NCBI GenBank assembly: GCA_024644235.1
Contig: JAHELJ010000015.1
Span: 35,353 to 99,352, forward strand
Reading direction: 5' to 3'
DNA: 64,000 nt
DNA from: Lewinellaceae bacterium
GTDB lineage: Bacteria > Bacteroidota > Bacteroidia > Chitinophagales > Saprospiraceae
Below, piece by piece: positions 29,456 through 38,788 of the stretch. Both the position numbers and the translations under genes were made by a program. Positions within the stretch are counted from its first letter, which is position 1; the number at the start of each line of letters is the position of its first letter. The notes under the pieces are model-generated. The model was not told the origin of the DNA and did no database searches. It saw nothing but the letters and a program-made list of their open reading frames with translations.

Positions 29456-30046
29456 ATGAAGTATAAGAGATTTTCGAAAGGGGAAGTTGAGGCATTCATC
29501 GACAGTAGGCGGGCTGTCTTTCCCCAGTACTTTAACGATGAGAAGATATCGCAGGAGGAGATTGAATTTCTCCTTGAAATGGCGAATCTCGCACCTAGTC
29601 ATAAACTGACTCAGCCATGGAGATTCAAAGTGATTATGGGCGCTGCATTGCCCAGATTGGGAAAATTTATGGCAGAATACTACAAACAATCCGAGTCGTC
29701 AGACCAATTTCAGCAACGGAAGTACGATAAGGCAATAAGGAAATGTGAGAAATCACAAGCGGTCATTTTGCTATGTCTGCAGCGTGATCCCAAAGAGAGC
29801 ATTCCGGAATGGGAAGAATTGGCTGCATTGTCCTGTGCCGTTCAAAACCTTTGGCTTGCTGCGAGTGCATTAGGCTTGGGAGGTTATTGGAGTTCGTCAA
29901 AAGTCATTGGGGCTTTGGATCAATTCACAAGTTTGGAGGAGGGAGAGCGCTGCTTCGGATTGTTCTTTTTGGGTCATCATGACATGCCTGAAGTAGAGCG
30001 AAAAAGGGACCCCTTGCCTACAAAAGTCAAGTGGATAACGGACTGA
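29456..30046 (+). CDS. Nitroreductase family protein
   Basis: A 196-residue flavin-dependent oxidoreductase. The FMN phosphate motif SRRAVFPQYF-like (residues about 17-26), NLAPSHKLTQPWRF (about 48-61), and GLGGYWSSSKVIGA (about 140-153) are the family landmarks. Such enzymes reduce nitro or quinone compounds with NAD(P)H. Physiological substrate is unclear. Divergent from mntR; its regulation by the same operator is possible. Confidence 0.88.
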   Translation: MKYKRFSKGEVEAFIDSRRAVFPQYFNDEKISQEEIEFLLEMANLAPSHKLTQPWRFKVIMGAALPRLGKFMAEYYKQSESSDQFQQRKYDKAIRKCEKSQAVILLCLQRDPKESIPEWEELAALSCAVQNLWLAASALGLGGYWSSSKVIGALDQFTSLEEGERCFGLFFLGHHDMPEVERKRDPLPTKVKWITD

Positions 30047-30090
30047 TGTCAGAACGCTTTCTGGTATTATGACATCTATTAAATTAACCT

Positions 30091-30098
30091 TAATTTTG
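30091..30098 (+). promoter_or_regulatory. -7 box upstream of the pyrophosphatase gene
   Basis: TAATTTTG matches the TAnnTTTG -7 form, 80 nt before the ATG at 30178. No clear -33 TTTG accompanies it. Confidence 0.35.
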
Positions 30099-30177
30099 CC
30101 GACCAAATTTAAGACTTCTGATTCCTGATATCTGATGTAGCAGCAGGAACAAGTTTCACAGAAAAAGTAACAGCAAT

Positions 30178-32343
30178 ATGATGGGTCAAACCTTGACTTA
30201 CGTGATCCCCATTTTCGGAATAGTAGCTCTGATCTACACGTTTTGGAGATCATCTTGGGTAGCTAAACAGGAAGTAGGTACAGAGAGAATGGCAAGGATT
30301 GCCGGGAATATTTCGGATGGAGCGATGGCCTTTCTCAAAAGCGAATATCGCATCCTGGCAATTTTTGTAGTTGTGGTGGCCATTTTGCTTTTTATCAGTG
30401 GAGGTAGTAATGAGGAGTCCCATCCTCTGGTCGCAGTCTCCTTTATCATTGGTGCAGTATGTTCTGGATTGGCTGGTTTCATAGGAATGCGAGTTGCCAC
30501 AAAGGCAAATGTACGTACCACAAATGCTGCCCGTGAAAGTTTGGGCCGGGCCCTGGAGATCGCTTTTGCTGGGGGATCGGTTATGGGTCTCGGTGTGGTC
30601 GGATTGGGAGTTCTTGGCCTTGGGACTTTATTTCTTGTCTACTCGCAAATGGACTGGGATGCAATGCGGGTGATTACAGTAGTCACAGGATTTTCGTTTG
30701 GCGCCTCATCAATAGCTCTTTTTGCCAGAGTAGGAGGAGGAATCTACACCAAAGCAGCTGATGTAGGGGCCGACCTGGTGGGAAAAGTAGAAGCTGGAAT
30801 TCCTGAAGACCATCCACTCAATCCTGCAACTATAGCTGACAATGTAGGTGATAATGTGGGAGACGTTGCCGGAATGGGTGCTGACCTGTTTGAGTCTTTT
30901 GTGGGTTCAATCATTGGAACTATGGTTTTAGGAGCAGCTTTCCTCGGACTGGCCGGCTACGAAACCACCAATGATTTTGGTGGATTGAACGCGGTATTAT
31001 TGCCTCTGGTGCTGGCAGGCGTAGGAATTGTAACCAGCATTATAGGGACCTTTTTTGTGAGAGTGAAAGAAGGGGGTGATCCACAGAAGGCACTGAACAC
31101 TGGTGAAATCTTTGCAGCAGTGGTCATGCTTATTGCGACATTTTTTATTGTCCAATGGATGCTACCCGGTAGCTGGACCTTTGGGAGCGAAACCTATACC
31201 TCCATGGGAGTCTTTGGTGCGGTAATTACCGGATTGGTAGCAGGCCTTCTAATCGGGTACATAACAGAATATTATACAGGCACTGGCAAGCCGCCAGTAA
31301 AGAACATTGTGAAGCAATCACTAACGGGAAGTGCTACCAACATCATTGCCGGTTTAGGAGTAGGTATGCAGTCTACTGCTCTACCTATCATCGTGCTGGC
31401 TACAGCAATCGTTCTGTCAAATGAGTTTGCCGGACTTTACGGAATTGCGATTGCAGCTGTAGGTATGTTGAGTAATACCGGCATTCAGCTCGCCGTGGAT
31501 GCATACGGTCCAATATCGGATAATGCCGGTGGTATTGCCGAGATGAGCGAGCTCGATAAGGAGGTGCGGAAACGAACGGACAAACTTGATGCAGTGGGTA
31601 ATACCACTGCTGCCATTGGAAAGGGATTTGCCATCGGTTCAGCCGCATTGACCGCTCTTGCCCTTTTTGCTGCCTTCATGACGGTGGCGGGAATTGATAC
31701 CATTGACATTTCTCAGCCGAAGATCATGGCAGGTTTGCTGGTTGGAGGTATGCTACCATTCCTGTTTTCATCACTGGCGATGAACGCCGTTGGACGGGCT
31801 GCGATGGACATGATCCAGGAGGTAAGACGTCAGTTTAATTCGATTCCAGAATTAAAGCAAGCCCTTGCGGTCATGAAGAAAAACTCTGGTCATGAATTTG
31901 GAGATTGGTCGAAGGAAGATCAGGCAATCTTCCAAGCAGCTGATGGAAAAGCCGAGTACAGCAAATGTGTTGAAATTTCGACGAAAGCATCAATACGTGA
32001 GATGATATTGCCGGGGCTTGTTGCAGTCGTGACCCCAGTCCTGGTGGGCTTTCTGGGAGGAGCAAATATGCTGGGAGGATTGCTGGCAGGTGTTACTGTG
32101 GCTGGAGTCCTGATGGCCATTTTTCAATCGAATTCAGGGGGAGCTTGGGACAATGCGAAAAAGATGTTTGAAGAAGGGGTGGTGATCGATGGTAAGGAAT
32201 ATCTCAAAGGGTCTGATCCTCACAAAGCTACCGTGGTGGGTGATACCGTAGGAGATCCTTTTAAAGATACCTCCGGGCCCTCACTAAACATCCTTCTTAA
32301 ACTCATGTCGGTGGTGGCCTTAGTGATCGCGCCTTTTCTCTAG
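30178..32343 (+). CDS. hppA: Membrane-bound proton/sodium-translocating pyrophosphatase, K+-dependent type
   Basis: A 721-residue integral membrane enzyme, about 16 helices, that couples pyrophosphate hydrolysis to ion pumping. The signature [19 protein letters not shown] and [21 protein letters not shown] identify it. At the K+-dependence position the motif is GNTTAA (near residue 475), with Ala where K+-independent enzymes have Lys, so it should need K+. Whether it pumps H+ or Na+ cannot be read with confidence here. A hairpin directly overlaps the stop. Confidence 0.95.
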   Translation: MMGQTLTYVIPIFGIVALIYTFWRSSWVAKQEVGTERMARIAGNISDGAMAFLKSEYRILAIFVVVVAILLFISGGSNEESHPLVAVSFIIGAVCSGLAGFIGMRVATKANVRTTNAARESLGRALEIAFAGGSVMGLGVVGLGVLGLGTLFLVYSQMDWDAMRVITVVTGFSFGASSIALFARVGGGIYTKAADVGADLVGKVEAGIPEDHPLNPATIADNVGDNVGDVAGMGADLFESFVGSIIGTMVLGAAFLGLAGYETTNDFGGLNAVLLPLVLAGVGIVTSIIGTFFVRVKEGGDPQKALNTGEIFAAVVMLIATFFIVQWMLPGSWTFGSETYTSMGVFGAVITGLVAGLLIGYITEYYTGTGKPPVKNIVKQSLTGSATNIIAGLGVGMQSTALPIIVLATAIVLSNEFAGLYGIAIAAVGMLSNTGIQLAVDAYGPISDNAGGIAEMSELDKEVRKRTDKLDAVGNTTAAIGKGFAIGSAALTALALFAAFMTVAGIDTIDISQPKIMAGLLVGGMLPFLFSSLAMNAVGRAAMDMIQEVRRQFNSIPELKQALAVMKKNSGHEFGDWSKEDQAIFQAADGKAEYSKCVEISTKASIREMILPGLVAVVTPVLVGFLGGANMLGGLLAGVTVAGVLMAIFQSNSGGAWDNAKKMFEEGVVIDGKEYLKGSDPHKATVVGDTVGDPFKDTSGPSLNILLKLMSVVALVIAPFL

Positions 32344-32386
32344 CTAGCTTCCAAGCTAAAGCTAGCTCGGAATCTAAGGCATTCTT
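32342..32386 (+). terminator. Terminator-like hairpins after hppA
   Basis: AGCTAGCTT-CCAAGCTA-AAGCTAGCT (32342-32367) forms a perfect 9-bp stem overlapping the hppA stop codon. A short second stem GAAT/ATTC is followed by TTTTT near 32382. Likely the 3' end of the transcript. Confidence 0.5.
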
Positions 32387-32524
32387 TTTGCTGTAGTCGT
32401 CATAGACACTGACTATTCTACGTTATAAATTCGTTAAATTAGAATAGCCATCGGATCACCCAAAACAAATTGGGTGGAAAACGGGTATATTTAATTAGTG
32501 TTTTTGACGTCACAAACAAAACGA

Positions 32525-34618
32525 ATGGGTAATATGGTTTTAAGAAGTTCGTTGATTCTGCTAATCGCTCTGGCGGGGGTCTTCTTTAAGACTTCGATAC
32601 CCACCAAGGAAGATAACATCAAAAAGGAATTCTTTACCCTGCAAGCGGTGGTAAAATTCCTGGACAGGGTGCACTTTGCACCTAGGCAAATGGATGACGA
32701 GCTTTCCGCCCACGTGTATGATCGGTTTATCAAATATCTGGATCCGGCTAAACGATTTCTAACCCAGCAGGATATAGATCAATTATCGACCTATCGTCTT
32801 CAGCTTGATGACGCGATTGAAGATGGGTCATTTGAATTTCTTGATCTGGCTGTTACCTTGATTTCCAGTGGAATTTCCAAGTCACAACAATTTTATGAGG
32901 AGAGGATAACGCAACCATTTGACTTGCATGAGACTGGTGATATTGTTTTGAATGCCTCCAAACGCGATTGGTCTGCCGATGATGAATCTTTAAAATCGTT
33001 TTGGAACGATTTGATCCAGTATGAGGTGATGAGCAAAGTGTACGGCATGAAGGAAGCGCAAGCAGAGGAAGAAGAAAAATCTGAAGTTGAGATTTTGGAG
33101 GAATCAATTGAATCTGTCAAAACCAATTTTGATGAGTGGTTCACCCGGCTCAACAGCTTGAGAAGGTCCGATCGTTTTGAAGATTTTCTAAATGCTGTTA
33201 CCGGCACCTTTGATCCACATTCCAACTATTTCAGCCCCAAGGAGAAAGAGGATTTCGACATTAACATGTCTGGAAGTTATGAAGGAATCGGAGCCAGACT
33301 TACCCCCGAAGGCGAGTTAACAAAAGTGTCTCAGATTATTCCGGGGGGTCCGGCTTGGAAGCAAAAAGACCTGGAAGAAAATGATTTGATCATTGAAGTA
33401 GCACAAGCTGGCGAAGACAGCAAAGACGTTCGAGGCTGGCGCATTGACGATGTGATCTCCCTGATCAGGGGAAAGAAGGGCACAGAGGTGATTCTGACAG
33501 TTAAGAAGACGGATGGCCAAGTTCAGAAGATTTCGATAGTCAGAGATCAGGTAGTGATCGAAGAAGGTAAAGCAAAGTCCTTGATCCTTTCATTGGAGGG
33601 AAAAGAGTCAAAAGTGGGCTACATCAAACTACCTAAATTTTATTTTGAAGCAGACGGTCAGCCCGGTTGTGCTGAAGATGTAAAAACTGAAGTAGAGAAG
33701 TTAAGCGTTGCCGGAGTACAAGGTATAATACTTGATTTGAGAAATAATGGAGGTGGCTCTCTGTCTGAGGTGGTCGATATGAGTGGTTTGTTCATAGAAG
33801 AGGGACCAATCGTCCAGGTAAAATCCAGAGAACGAAAACCATATGTGCTAGAAGATGAAGACGATAGAGTGCATTACAAGGGGCCATTGGTCATTATGGT
33901 CAACCATTTCAGCGCATCAGCGTCGGAGATCATTGCAGCAGCTATGCAAGATTACAATCGCGCAATAATCGTAGGAAGTTCATCAACATTCGGCAAGGGC
34001 ACAGTGCAACGGTTTCACCAATTAGATCGCTTTGTAGTCGGTAATAATGATTTAAAGCCACTGGGTGAAGTGAAAATCACAACCCAAAAGTTTTACCGGG
34101 TAAATGGAGGATCTACTCAGTTGCGTGGAGTTGTGCCTGACATCGTGTTACCCTCTTTGTACAACTACATAAAGATTGGAGAAAAAGAATATGAAACCCC
34201 TCTGGAGTGGAGTCAGATTGAGCCAGTAGATTACCAGCAGCAGATCTCTTTCTTGCCCGATCGTGAAAGTTTGTCAGTAGCCAGTGCTGAGAGAATTGCA
34301 AATCACTCAACCTTTCAGCTAGTCGAGGAAAGAGCAAAATTATTAAAGGCTCAGGAAGAAGAAGCTTTGGCCTACCCTCTGGACATAGATAATTATCAGG
34401 CTATGTTGGAGGAGAGGGAAAGGACTAATTCTAGGTTTAAGGATATGTACCAACCTATCGACAGAATGATTATAGAGAATCTTGAGCAAGATATAACCCA
34501 TATCAATTCTGACGAAGCACGGAAAGCAAATAATGAAGATCACATCAAATCAGTCAAGAAGGATATCTATCTGGAGGAGGTGATTCAAATTATTGGCGAC
34601 ATGCTAAGCGACCAATAG
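32525..34618 (+). CDS. C-terminal processing (tail-specific) protease, S41
   Basis: A 697-residue exported protease. After a signal peptide comes a Tsp-like N-terminal domain, then a PDZ domain (GSYEGIGARLTPEGELTKVSQIIPG, residues about 245-345) and the S41 catalytic core. The nucleophile is Ser in NHFSASASEI and the general base is Lys in FGKGTVQ. It has the DUF3340-like C-terminal region of Prc. Known members degrade or trim periplasmic proteins and hydrolases. I used ATG 32525. A GTG at 32498 lacks support. A terminator follows 20 nt later. Confidence 0.92.
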   Translation: MGNMVLRSSLILLIALAGVFFKTSIPTKEDNIKKEFFTLQAVVKFLDRVHFAPRQMDDELSAHVYDRFIKYLDPAKRFLTQQDIDQLSTYRLQLDDAIEDGSFEFLDLAVTLISSGISKSQQFYEERITQPFDLHETGDIVLNASKRDWSADDESLKSFWNDLIQYEVMSKVYGMKEAQAEEEEKSEVEILEESIESVKTNFDEWFTRLNSLRRSDRFEDFLNAVTGTFDPHSNYFSPKEKEDFDINMSGSYEGIGARLTPEGELTKVSQIIPGGPAWKQKDLEENDLIIEVAQAGEDSKDVRGWRIDDVISLIRGKKGTEVILTVKKTDGQVQKISIVRDQVVIEEGKAKSLILSLEGKESKVGYIKLPKFYFEADGQPGCAEDVKTEVEKLSVAGVQGIILDLRNNGGGSLSEVVDMSGLFIEEGPIVQVKSRERKPYVLEDEDDRVHYKGPLVIMVNHFSASASEIIAAAMQDYNRAIIVGSSSTFGKGTVQRFHQLDRFVVGNNDLKPLGEVKITTQKFYRVNGGSTQLRGVVPDIVLPSLYNYIKIGEKEYETPLEWSQIEPVDYQQQISFLPDRESLSVASAERIANHSTFQLVEERAKLLKAQEEEALAYPLDIDNYQAMLEERERTNSRFKDMYQPIDRMIIENLEQDITHINSDEARKANNEDHIKSVKKDIYLEEVIQIIGDMLSDQ

Positions 34619-34637
34619 GTTTTTTAGGAAAGAATTT

Positions 34638-34671
34638 AGCTGCCTCTGGGATTGATTACTCAGAGGCAGTT
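34638..34671 (+). terminator. Terminator after the S41 protease gene
   Basis: AGCTGCCTCTG pairs with CAGAGGCAGTT (11 bp including a G-T) around a 12-nt loop. It is followed by TTCCATTTTGG, only moderately T-rich. Located 20 nt after the stop. Confidence 0.6.
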
Positions 34672-34733
34672 CCATTTTGGGCAAGATTGTTGAAGCTGAG
34701 GAGGAAAGCTCGGCAAGGAATATAGATTGTATA

Positions 34734-34741
34734 TACCTTTG
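34734..34741 (+). promoter_or_regulatory. -7 box of the histidine kinase gene
   Basis: TACCTTTG lies 11 nt before the ATG at 34753, which would make the 5' leader only about 6 nt. No clear -33 box is present and no copy of the CCCCA-N6-TGGGG palindrome was seen here. Confidence 0.4.
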
Positions 34742-34752
34742 AGCTGGTTTGT

Positions 34753-37700
34753 ATGGTGCGTTTGAAAATTATTGGGATCGCAGTTTTCAGCCTGTTACAG
34801 TTCATCGTGACGGGGCAGGCTGATATTGCCGACATTACCCAGATTTCCCGAGAGCATGGTCTATCTGATCGCCGGGTAAAGAAAATAATCAAGGACAGAT
34901 TTGGCTACTTATGGATTGCAACCCGAAATGGTCTAAATCGTTATGATGGCATAAGTGTCACTGCGTTTGATAATAAGATCAGGAGCCACAACCGCATTAA
35001 TTCCAAGGACATACGTAATTTATGTTCGACTCGAGATGGGTCAGTGATCATTCAGTATGAAGCCAACCGAAGATTTCTCGATATTCTGACACCAAGGTCA
35101 AGCGTGGCAAGGCGGCTTTTTTTGAATACAGAGAATGGAGTGTTGGACGAATCCGAAGTCGAGGAAATCTATCTCAATGACCGCACAGGTACAGTGGCAC
35201 TCCTGGTGGAACAAGACAGTCAATTGTATATCCAACATCTGGTCGATCTAAACCATTTCGACACTCTGAAGATTGATGGAGGGTTTGTGACAAGACCATC
35301 ATCGACGTTTGTTTTTGCCCAAAAGACAGATGGCATCTTTTGGGTCAATGACAGTAATCTGGGCCTATACAGGGTAAATATGTCAGGGCAAATTGAGACC
35401 GTGATCACCTATGATACGTTGGCACTGAGCACATCGGCTGGCCTTGCCAATATTATGCATCACGATGAGCAAGGACGCTTCTGGTTGACATTCTCAAATG
35501 TGCCTGGAATTTGGGAGTATAATGAGGCTGCCGAATTATTTACCCCGTTTGTCGGTCTTGCAGAAGATGAAAAATATGAATCGCTATGGGAAGATTTGGG
35601 TGGCAATGTGTTGATCGCTTCCAAGAATGGTGATCAAATCAGAAACCTCTACTTAATTGGGGCTGATGATCAAGTGATCAATTACCGACACCTGGTAGCT
35701 ATCGACCCTATGATATCGGAAATATTCAGTGAAGACTTTGAAAAACTCCTCTTTTTGGGTACGCAAAGTGGGGTGAAAAAAGTGAACCAGTATAAAAAAA
35801 GAGTAAAGAGATATCTGGCCTCTGCCAGTGTCTCTCAGTCACGAGCCTATCTCAGAGGAATTACCAAGGGACCCGATGGGTCGATTATTTTTTCAAATGC
35901 GTTTAGCGAGTGGTTCAAATTGGATCAGAATGCTGATACGCTTATTGAGCTTACTCAGGATAACACCGAGGATGCAATTTTTTGTGATTGTGCCAAGAAC
36001 CTAATAACTGATCCGGACGGAATGGTATGGGGTACGAGATACAGTGATATTGAAAGGGCCCAGTTGATCAGGTACGATGGAGATACGACATTTGAATACT
36101 TTTCATTCACCAATAAGATTCAGGCCCTCACACTGGGTGCGGATGGAAACATTTGGTTGGTTTCTGGCGATCTTGGTGAAGAAAGCATCCTTAGTTACTT
36201 TAATCGGCGCACCCAAAGTTTTCATCATTACTTTGACAAGAATGCTAGCAATCCGCTGGCAGATTTTCACACCACTTATCTGTTTCAGGCATCTGATAGT
36301 ACTATGTGGGTTGGTACCACTAACGGACTACTGGCAATTGATGTGAAGGAGGGTACCCATACACTGCATCAACAGGATGAGAATGATTTCGACGAAATCA
36401 GTGGAAATTATATCCTGGTAATCACGGAAGACGGTCAGGGCAGAATTTGGGTAGGTACGGATGGTGCTGGAGTGAACATTTGGGATCCTGAGCAGGAAGA
36501 CTTTGAGTATTATGATACACGAGATGGCCTGCCGGCAGACAACGTCTGTGGAATTGTCGAGGACGAGAATGGCAACATGTGGCTTAGCACATACAATGGA
36601 CTGACCCATTTTGATATCGATCTCAAATCTTTCCGGAATTTTGGAGTACAGGACGGGATTAGTGATCGTGAATTCAACCGTTATTCTTTTTACAAAGACA
36701 CCACAGGACTACTCTTTTTCGGTGGCGTCAATGGCCTCAATGTATTCAATTCCAATGAGCTGCTGGAACGAGACCTTGATGTACCTATCCTACTTTCAGA
36801 ACTGTCATACTATGACAAGATCGAAAAAGCTATCGTTGAGCAAAGAGTAAACCTTCAAAATATCGACCGGGTTATTTTGCCGGCCTCCAATCGATTTTTC
36901 CAATGTGTATTTGCTCTAGCTGACTATACTTACCCAAACCTGAATCAATACCAATATATGTTGGAGGGCTTGGATATCGGATGGAATAATCTGGGGACAG
37001 TCAATGAATTGAGGTTCAACAATCTACCATCGGGAAATTATACATTAAGGATCAGAGGGGCAGATAGAAATGGCAACCTGAGTAAACAAGAATTCACTTT
37101 GGGAATAACGGTTCAAGATTTTTTCTATCGTCAGGAGTGGTTTCTGATTCTCGCATTTTGTCTCATTTTGGCTACTGTTTATCTATTCCACCGCATTCGA
37201 TTACAGCAAGCAATCAAGATGGAACGTCTCCGCACAAAGATATCCAGTGATTTACATGACGATGTGGGGGGTCTGTTGTCAGGATTAGCTATGCAAACCG
37301 AACTGCTCGAGTACACCGCAAAGGAATCTGACAAACCAAAGTTGAAACGGATCAGTGAAATGAGTCGTAATGCTATGGCTCAGATGAGGGATGTAATTTG
37401 GGCTACTGATGCTCGCAAAGATAGATTTGAGGATTTACTGGTGAGGATGAAAGAACATGCAGCCGAAATTTTGTTTCCAAAGGGGATCTCCTGCTATTTC
37501 AAGGTTCATAATATCAACTTGGAACGAAGAATTGCAGTGCAGGTACGGCAGAACCTCTATCTTATCTTTAAGGAGGCAGTGACAAATATTGCCAAGCATT
37601 CCAATGCAACCCGAGCTGATGTGGTGCTCACCCGGGAGGGATCGCGATTTGAGATGAGAATATTTGACAATGGGGATGCAAAGGATCATGAAGAGGCAAG

Positions 37701-37824
37701 ATCTTCACTGAATGGATCTGGACTTGCTAATATGGAGTTGAGGGCACAGAATATTAATGCAGAATTGGAAATCGATAAGGAGAATGGCTTCAAGATCACG
37801 ATTAAAATGAAGGCCTTCGCATAA
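34753..37824 (+). CDS. Sensor histidine kinase with two-component propeller and Y_Y_Y domains
   Basis: A 1023-residue sensor. A signal peptide (about 1-22) leads two seven-bladed propellers made of repeats like DRFGYLWIATRNGLNRYDG and DGQGRIWVGTDGAGVNIWD, then a Y_Y_Y domain (YQYMLEGLDIGWNNLGTV, about 735-790), one membrane helix (about 796-816) and a HisKA_3/HATPase module with phosphoacceptor His835 in SDLHDDVGG. The ATP-binding N-box is KEAVTNIAKHSNAT. The periplasmic propeller should bind the signal. It is followed by a LuxR-type response regulator, so phosphate passes to a separate protein, unlike hybrid one-component versions of this family. Confidence 0.93.
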   Translation: MVRLKIIGIAVFSLLQFIVTGQADIADITQISREHGLSDRRVKKIIKDRFGYLWIATRNGLNRYDGISVTAFDNKIRSHNRINSKDIRNLCSTRDGSVIIQYEANRRFLDILTPRSSVARRLFLNTENGVLDESEVEEIYLNDRTGTVALLVEQDSQLYIQHLVDLNHFDTLKIDGGFVTRPSSTFVFAQKTDGIFWVNDSNLGLYRVNMSGQIETVITYDTLALSTSAGLANIMHHDEQGRFWLTFSNVPGIWEYNEAAELFTPFVGLAEDEKYESLWEDLGGNVLIASKNGDQIRNLYLIGADDQVINYRHLVAIDPMISEIFSEDFEKLLFLGTQSGVKKVNQYKKRVKRYLASASVSQSRAYLRGITKGPDGSIIFSNAFSEWFKLDQNADTLIELTQDNTEDAIFCDCAKNLITDPDGMVWGTRYSDIERAQLIRYDGDTTFEYFSFTNKIQALTLGADGNIWLVSGDLGEESILSYFNRRTQSFHHYFDKNASNPLADFHTTYLFQASDSTMWVGTTNGLLAIDVKEGTHTLHQQDENDFDEISGNYILVITEDGQGRIWVGTDGAGVNIWDPEQEDFEYYDTRDGLPADNVCGIVEDENGNMWLSTYNGLTHFDIDLKSFRNFGVQDGISDREFNRYSFYKDTTGLLFFGGVNGLNVFNSNELLERDLDVPILLSELSYYDKIEKAIVEQRVNLQNIDRVILPASNRFFQCVFALADYTYPNLNQYQYMLEGLDIGWNNLGTVNELRFNNLPSGNYTLRIRGADRNGNLSKQEFTLGITVQDFFYRQEWFLILAFCLILATVYLFHRIRLQQAIKMERLRTKISSDLHDDVGGLLSGLAMQTELLEYTAKESDKPKLKRISEMSRNAMAQMRDVIWATDARKDRFEDLLVRMKEHAAEILFPKGISCYFKVHNINLERRIAVQVRQNLYLIFKEAVTNIAKHSNATRADVVLTREGSRFEMRIFDNGDAKDHEEARSSLNGSGLANMELRAQNINAELEIDKENGFKITIKMKAFA

Positions 37825-37831
37825 AGAAGGC

Positions 37832-37847
37832 CCCCACAAATATGGGG
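37832..37847. promoter_or_regulatory. Palindromic operator (copy 1), response-regulator promoter
   Basis: CCCCACAAATATGGGG, arms CCCCA/TGGGG around 6 nt. It lies exactly 23 nt upstream of a perfect -7 box TAGATTTG at 37871-37878, the same spacing as in the two downstream copies. If transcription starts near 37883, the palindrome is centred at about -43, a usual activator position. Confidence 0.65.
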
Positions 37848-37870
37848 TCATGTTTGTATTCAAATACCTT

Positions 37871-37878
37871 TAGATTTG
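37871..37878 (+). promoter_or_regulatory. -7 box of the response-regulator gene
   Basis: TAGATTTG, a full match to TAnnTTTG, ends 6 nt before the ATG at 37885. The transcript would therefore be leaderless or nearly so. No TTTG at 19-21 nt upstream; the palindrome occupies the activator position instead. Confidence 0.6.
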
Positions 37879-37884
37879 AGAGTA

Positions 37885-38523
37885 ATGAGGAAAATTGCAA
37901 TCGGCATCGTTGAAGACGAACCCATAGTTAGGGAAAGTCTGGTCACTTTTTTGTCTGATCAGATTAATGTTGAAGTGGTTTGCGAAGTGGTTTCTCTGGA
38001 AGCATTTCAGGAACTGTATAGTGACGGACTAGCCAAAGCTCCCGACATCCTGCTTCTAGACATTGGCTTGCCAGGTATGTCTGGATTGGAAGGAATTCGG
38101 GTAGTCAAAAAAATTGTTCCTGACACAGATATCATCATGCTAACTACCTATGAAGAATCCGAGATGATCTTCAAGGCTTTGTGTGCCGGGGCTTGTTCTT
38201 ACTTGAGTAAAAGGTCCTCATTACCCCAGATTCTGGAAGCAGTGACTGTAGTTCACCAGGGCGGTTCTTATATGTCTCCATCGATCGCTCGAAAAGTGGT
38301 TCAATACTTTTCGCCTTCTGAACACTCCAGGAAGGAATTGCTAACGCCACGCCAACAACAGATCGTTTCTGGTTTGGTAGAAGGCCTGAGTTATAAAATG
38401 ATAGCTGATAAGTATATTATCTCGATAGAGACCGTGAGAGATCACATCAAGAAGATCTATAAGAAGCTGCAAATCAATAGCAAAGCAGAACTAATAAAGT
38501 TGTCAATAGACGGGGAGATCTAA
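37885..38523 (+). CDS. LuxR-type response regulator
   Basis: A 212-residue regulator with a receiver domain (acidic pocket Glu10, Asp11, Glu12; phospho-acceptor Asp59 in LLLDIGLPG; Lys in SYLSKRSS) and a LuxR/NarL helix-turn-helix (LTPRQQQIVSGLVEGLSYKMIADKYIISIETVRDHIKKIYKKL). It is the partner of the upstream kinase. I chose ATG 37885 since TTG at 37876 lies in the -7 box. The palindrome 37 nt upstream, shared with two downstream sRNA-like units, suggests autoregulation. Confidence 0.93.
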   Translation: MRKIAIGIVEDEPIVRESLVTFLSDQINVEVVCEVVSLEAFQELYSDGLAKAPDILLLDIGLPGMSGLEGIRVVKKIVPDTDIIMLTTYEESEMIFKALCAGACSYLSKRSSLPQILEAVTVVHQGGSYMSPSIARKVVQYFSPSEHSRKELLTPRQQQIVSGLVEGLSYKMIADKYIISIETVRDHIKKIYKKLQINSKAELIKLSIDGEI

Positions 38524-38532
38524 TTCGATCAG

Positions 38533-38548
38533 CCCCATCAATATGGGG
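38533..38548. promoter_or_regulatory. Palindromic operator (copy 2)
   Basis: CCCCATCAATATGGGG, with 6-bp arms CCCCAT/ATGGGG around CAAT. It is 23 nt upstream of TACATTTA at 38572-38579, a near match to TAnnTTTG. The -33 region lacks TTTG, which fits an activator-dependent promoter. Confidence 0.65.
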
Positions 38549-38583
38549 TTTCGAGGGGGGTAGAGAATAGGTACATTTACATT

Positions 38584-38690
38584 GTCAAAATTGTGATCCC
38601 TTTTAATATTGACACTTTAAGTTAAATGAGGCTTTAACACAACATGCTCAAGACCTGAACTCCGAAGTTTGAAGATTTCGGAGTTTTTTT
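38584..38690 (+). ncRNA. Putative small RNA 1 (about 105 nt)
   Basis: Predicted start is about 5 nt after the TACATTTA box at 38572-38579, and the unit ends at an intrinsic terminator. No reading frame longer than a few codons exists on this strand; the shared ATGAGGCTTTAA would code only for three residues. The unit is about 85 percent identical to a second one 205 nt downstream, including the promoter, palindrome and the invariant block ACTTTAAGTTAAATGAGGC. RNA class is unrecognised. Transcription is inferred from promoter, terminator and duplication. Confidence 0.55.
38658..38690 (+). terminator. Intrinsic terminator of small RNA 1
   Basis: AACTCCGAA-GTTTGAAGAT-TTCGGAGTT, a perfect 9-bp stem, followed by TTTTT. 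Strong on the plus strand only. Confidence 0.8.
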
Positions 38691-38737
38691 ATGCTCAGAT
38701 CTGTGAAAACACCTCAAAAAAGAGATTCCTAAGGGCA

Positions 38738-38753
38738 CCCCATCAATATGGGG
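38738..38753. promoter_or_regulatory. Palindromic operator (copy 3)
   Basis: CCCCATCAATATGGGG, identical to copy 2, again 23 nt upstream of TACATTTA (38777-38784). Confidence 0.65.
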
Positions 38754-38788
38754 TTTCGATGGGGGTGAAGAGTAAGTACATTTACATT

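Noticed and set aside
38533..38753. CCCCATCAATATGGGG palindromes as transcription terminators or mobile-element ends
   Set aside because: No T-run follows, spacing to the -7 box is constant in three places, and no transposase or target duplication accompanies them.
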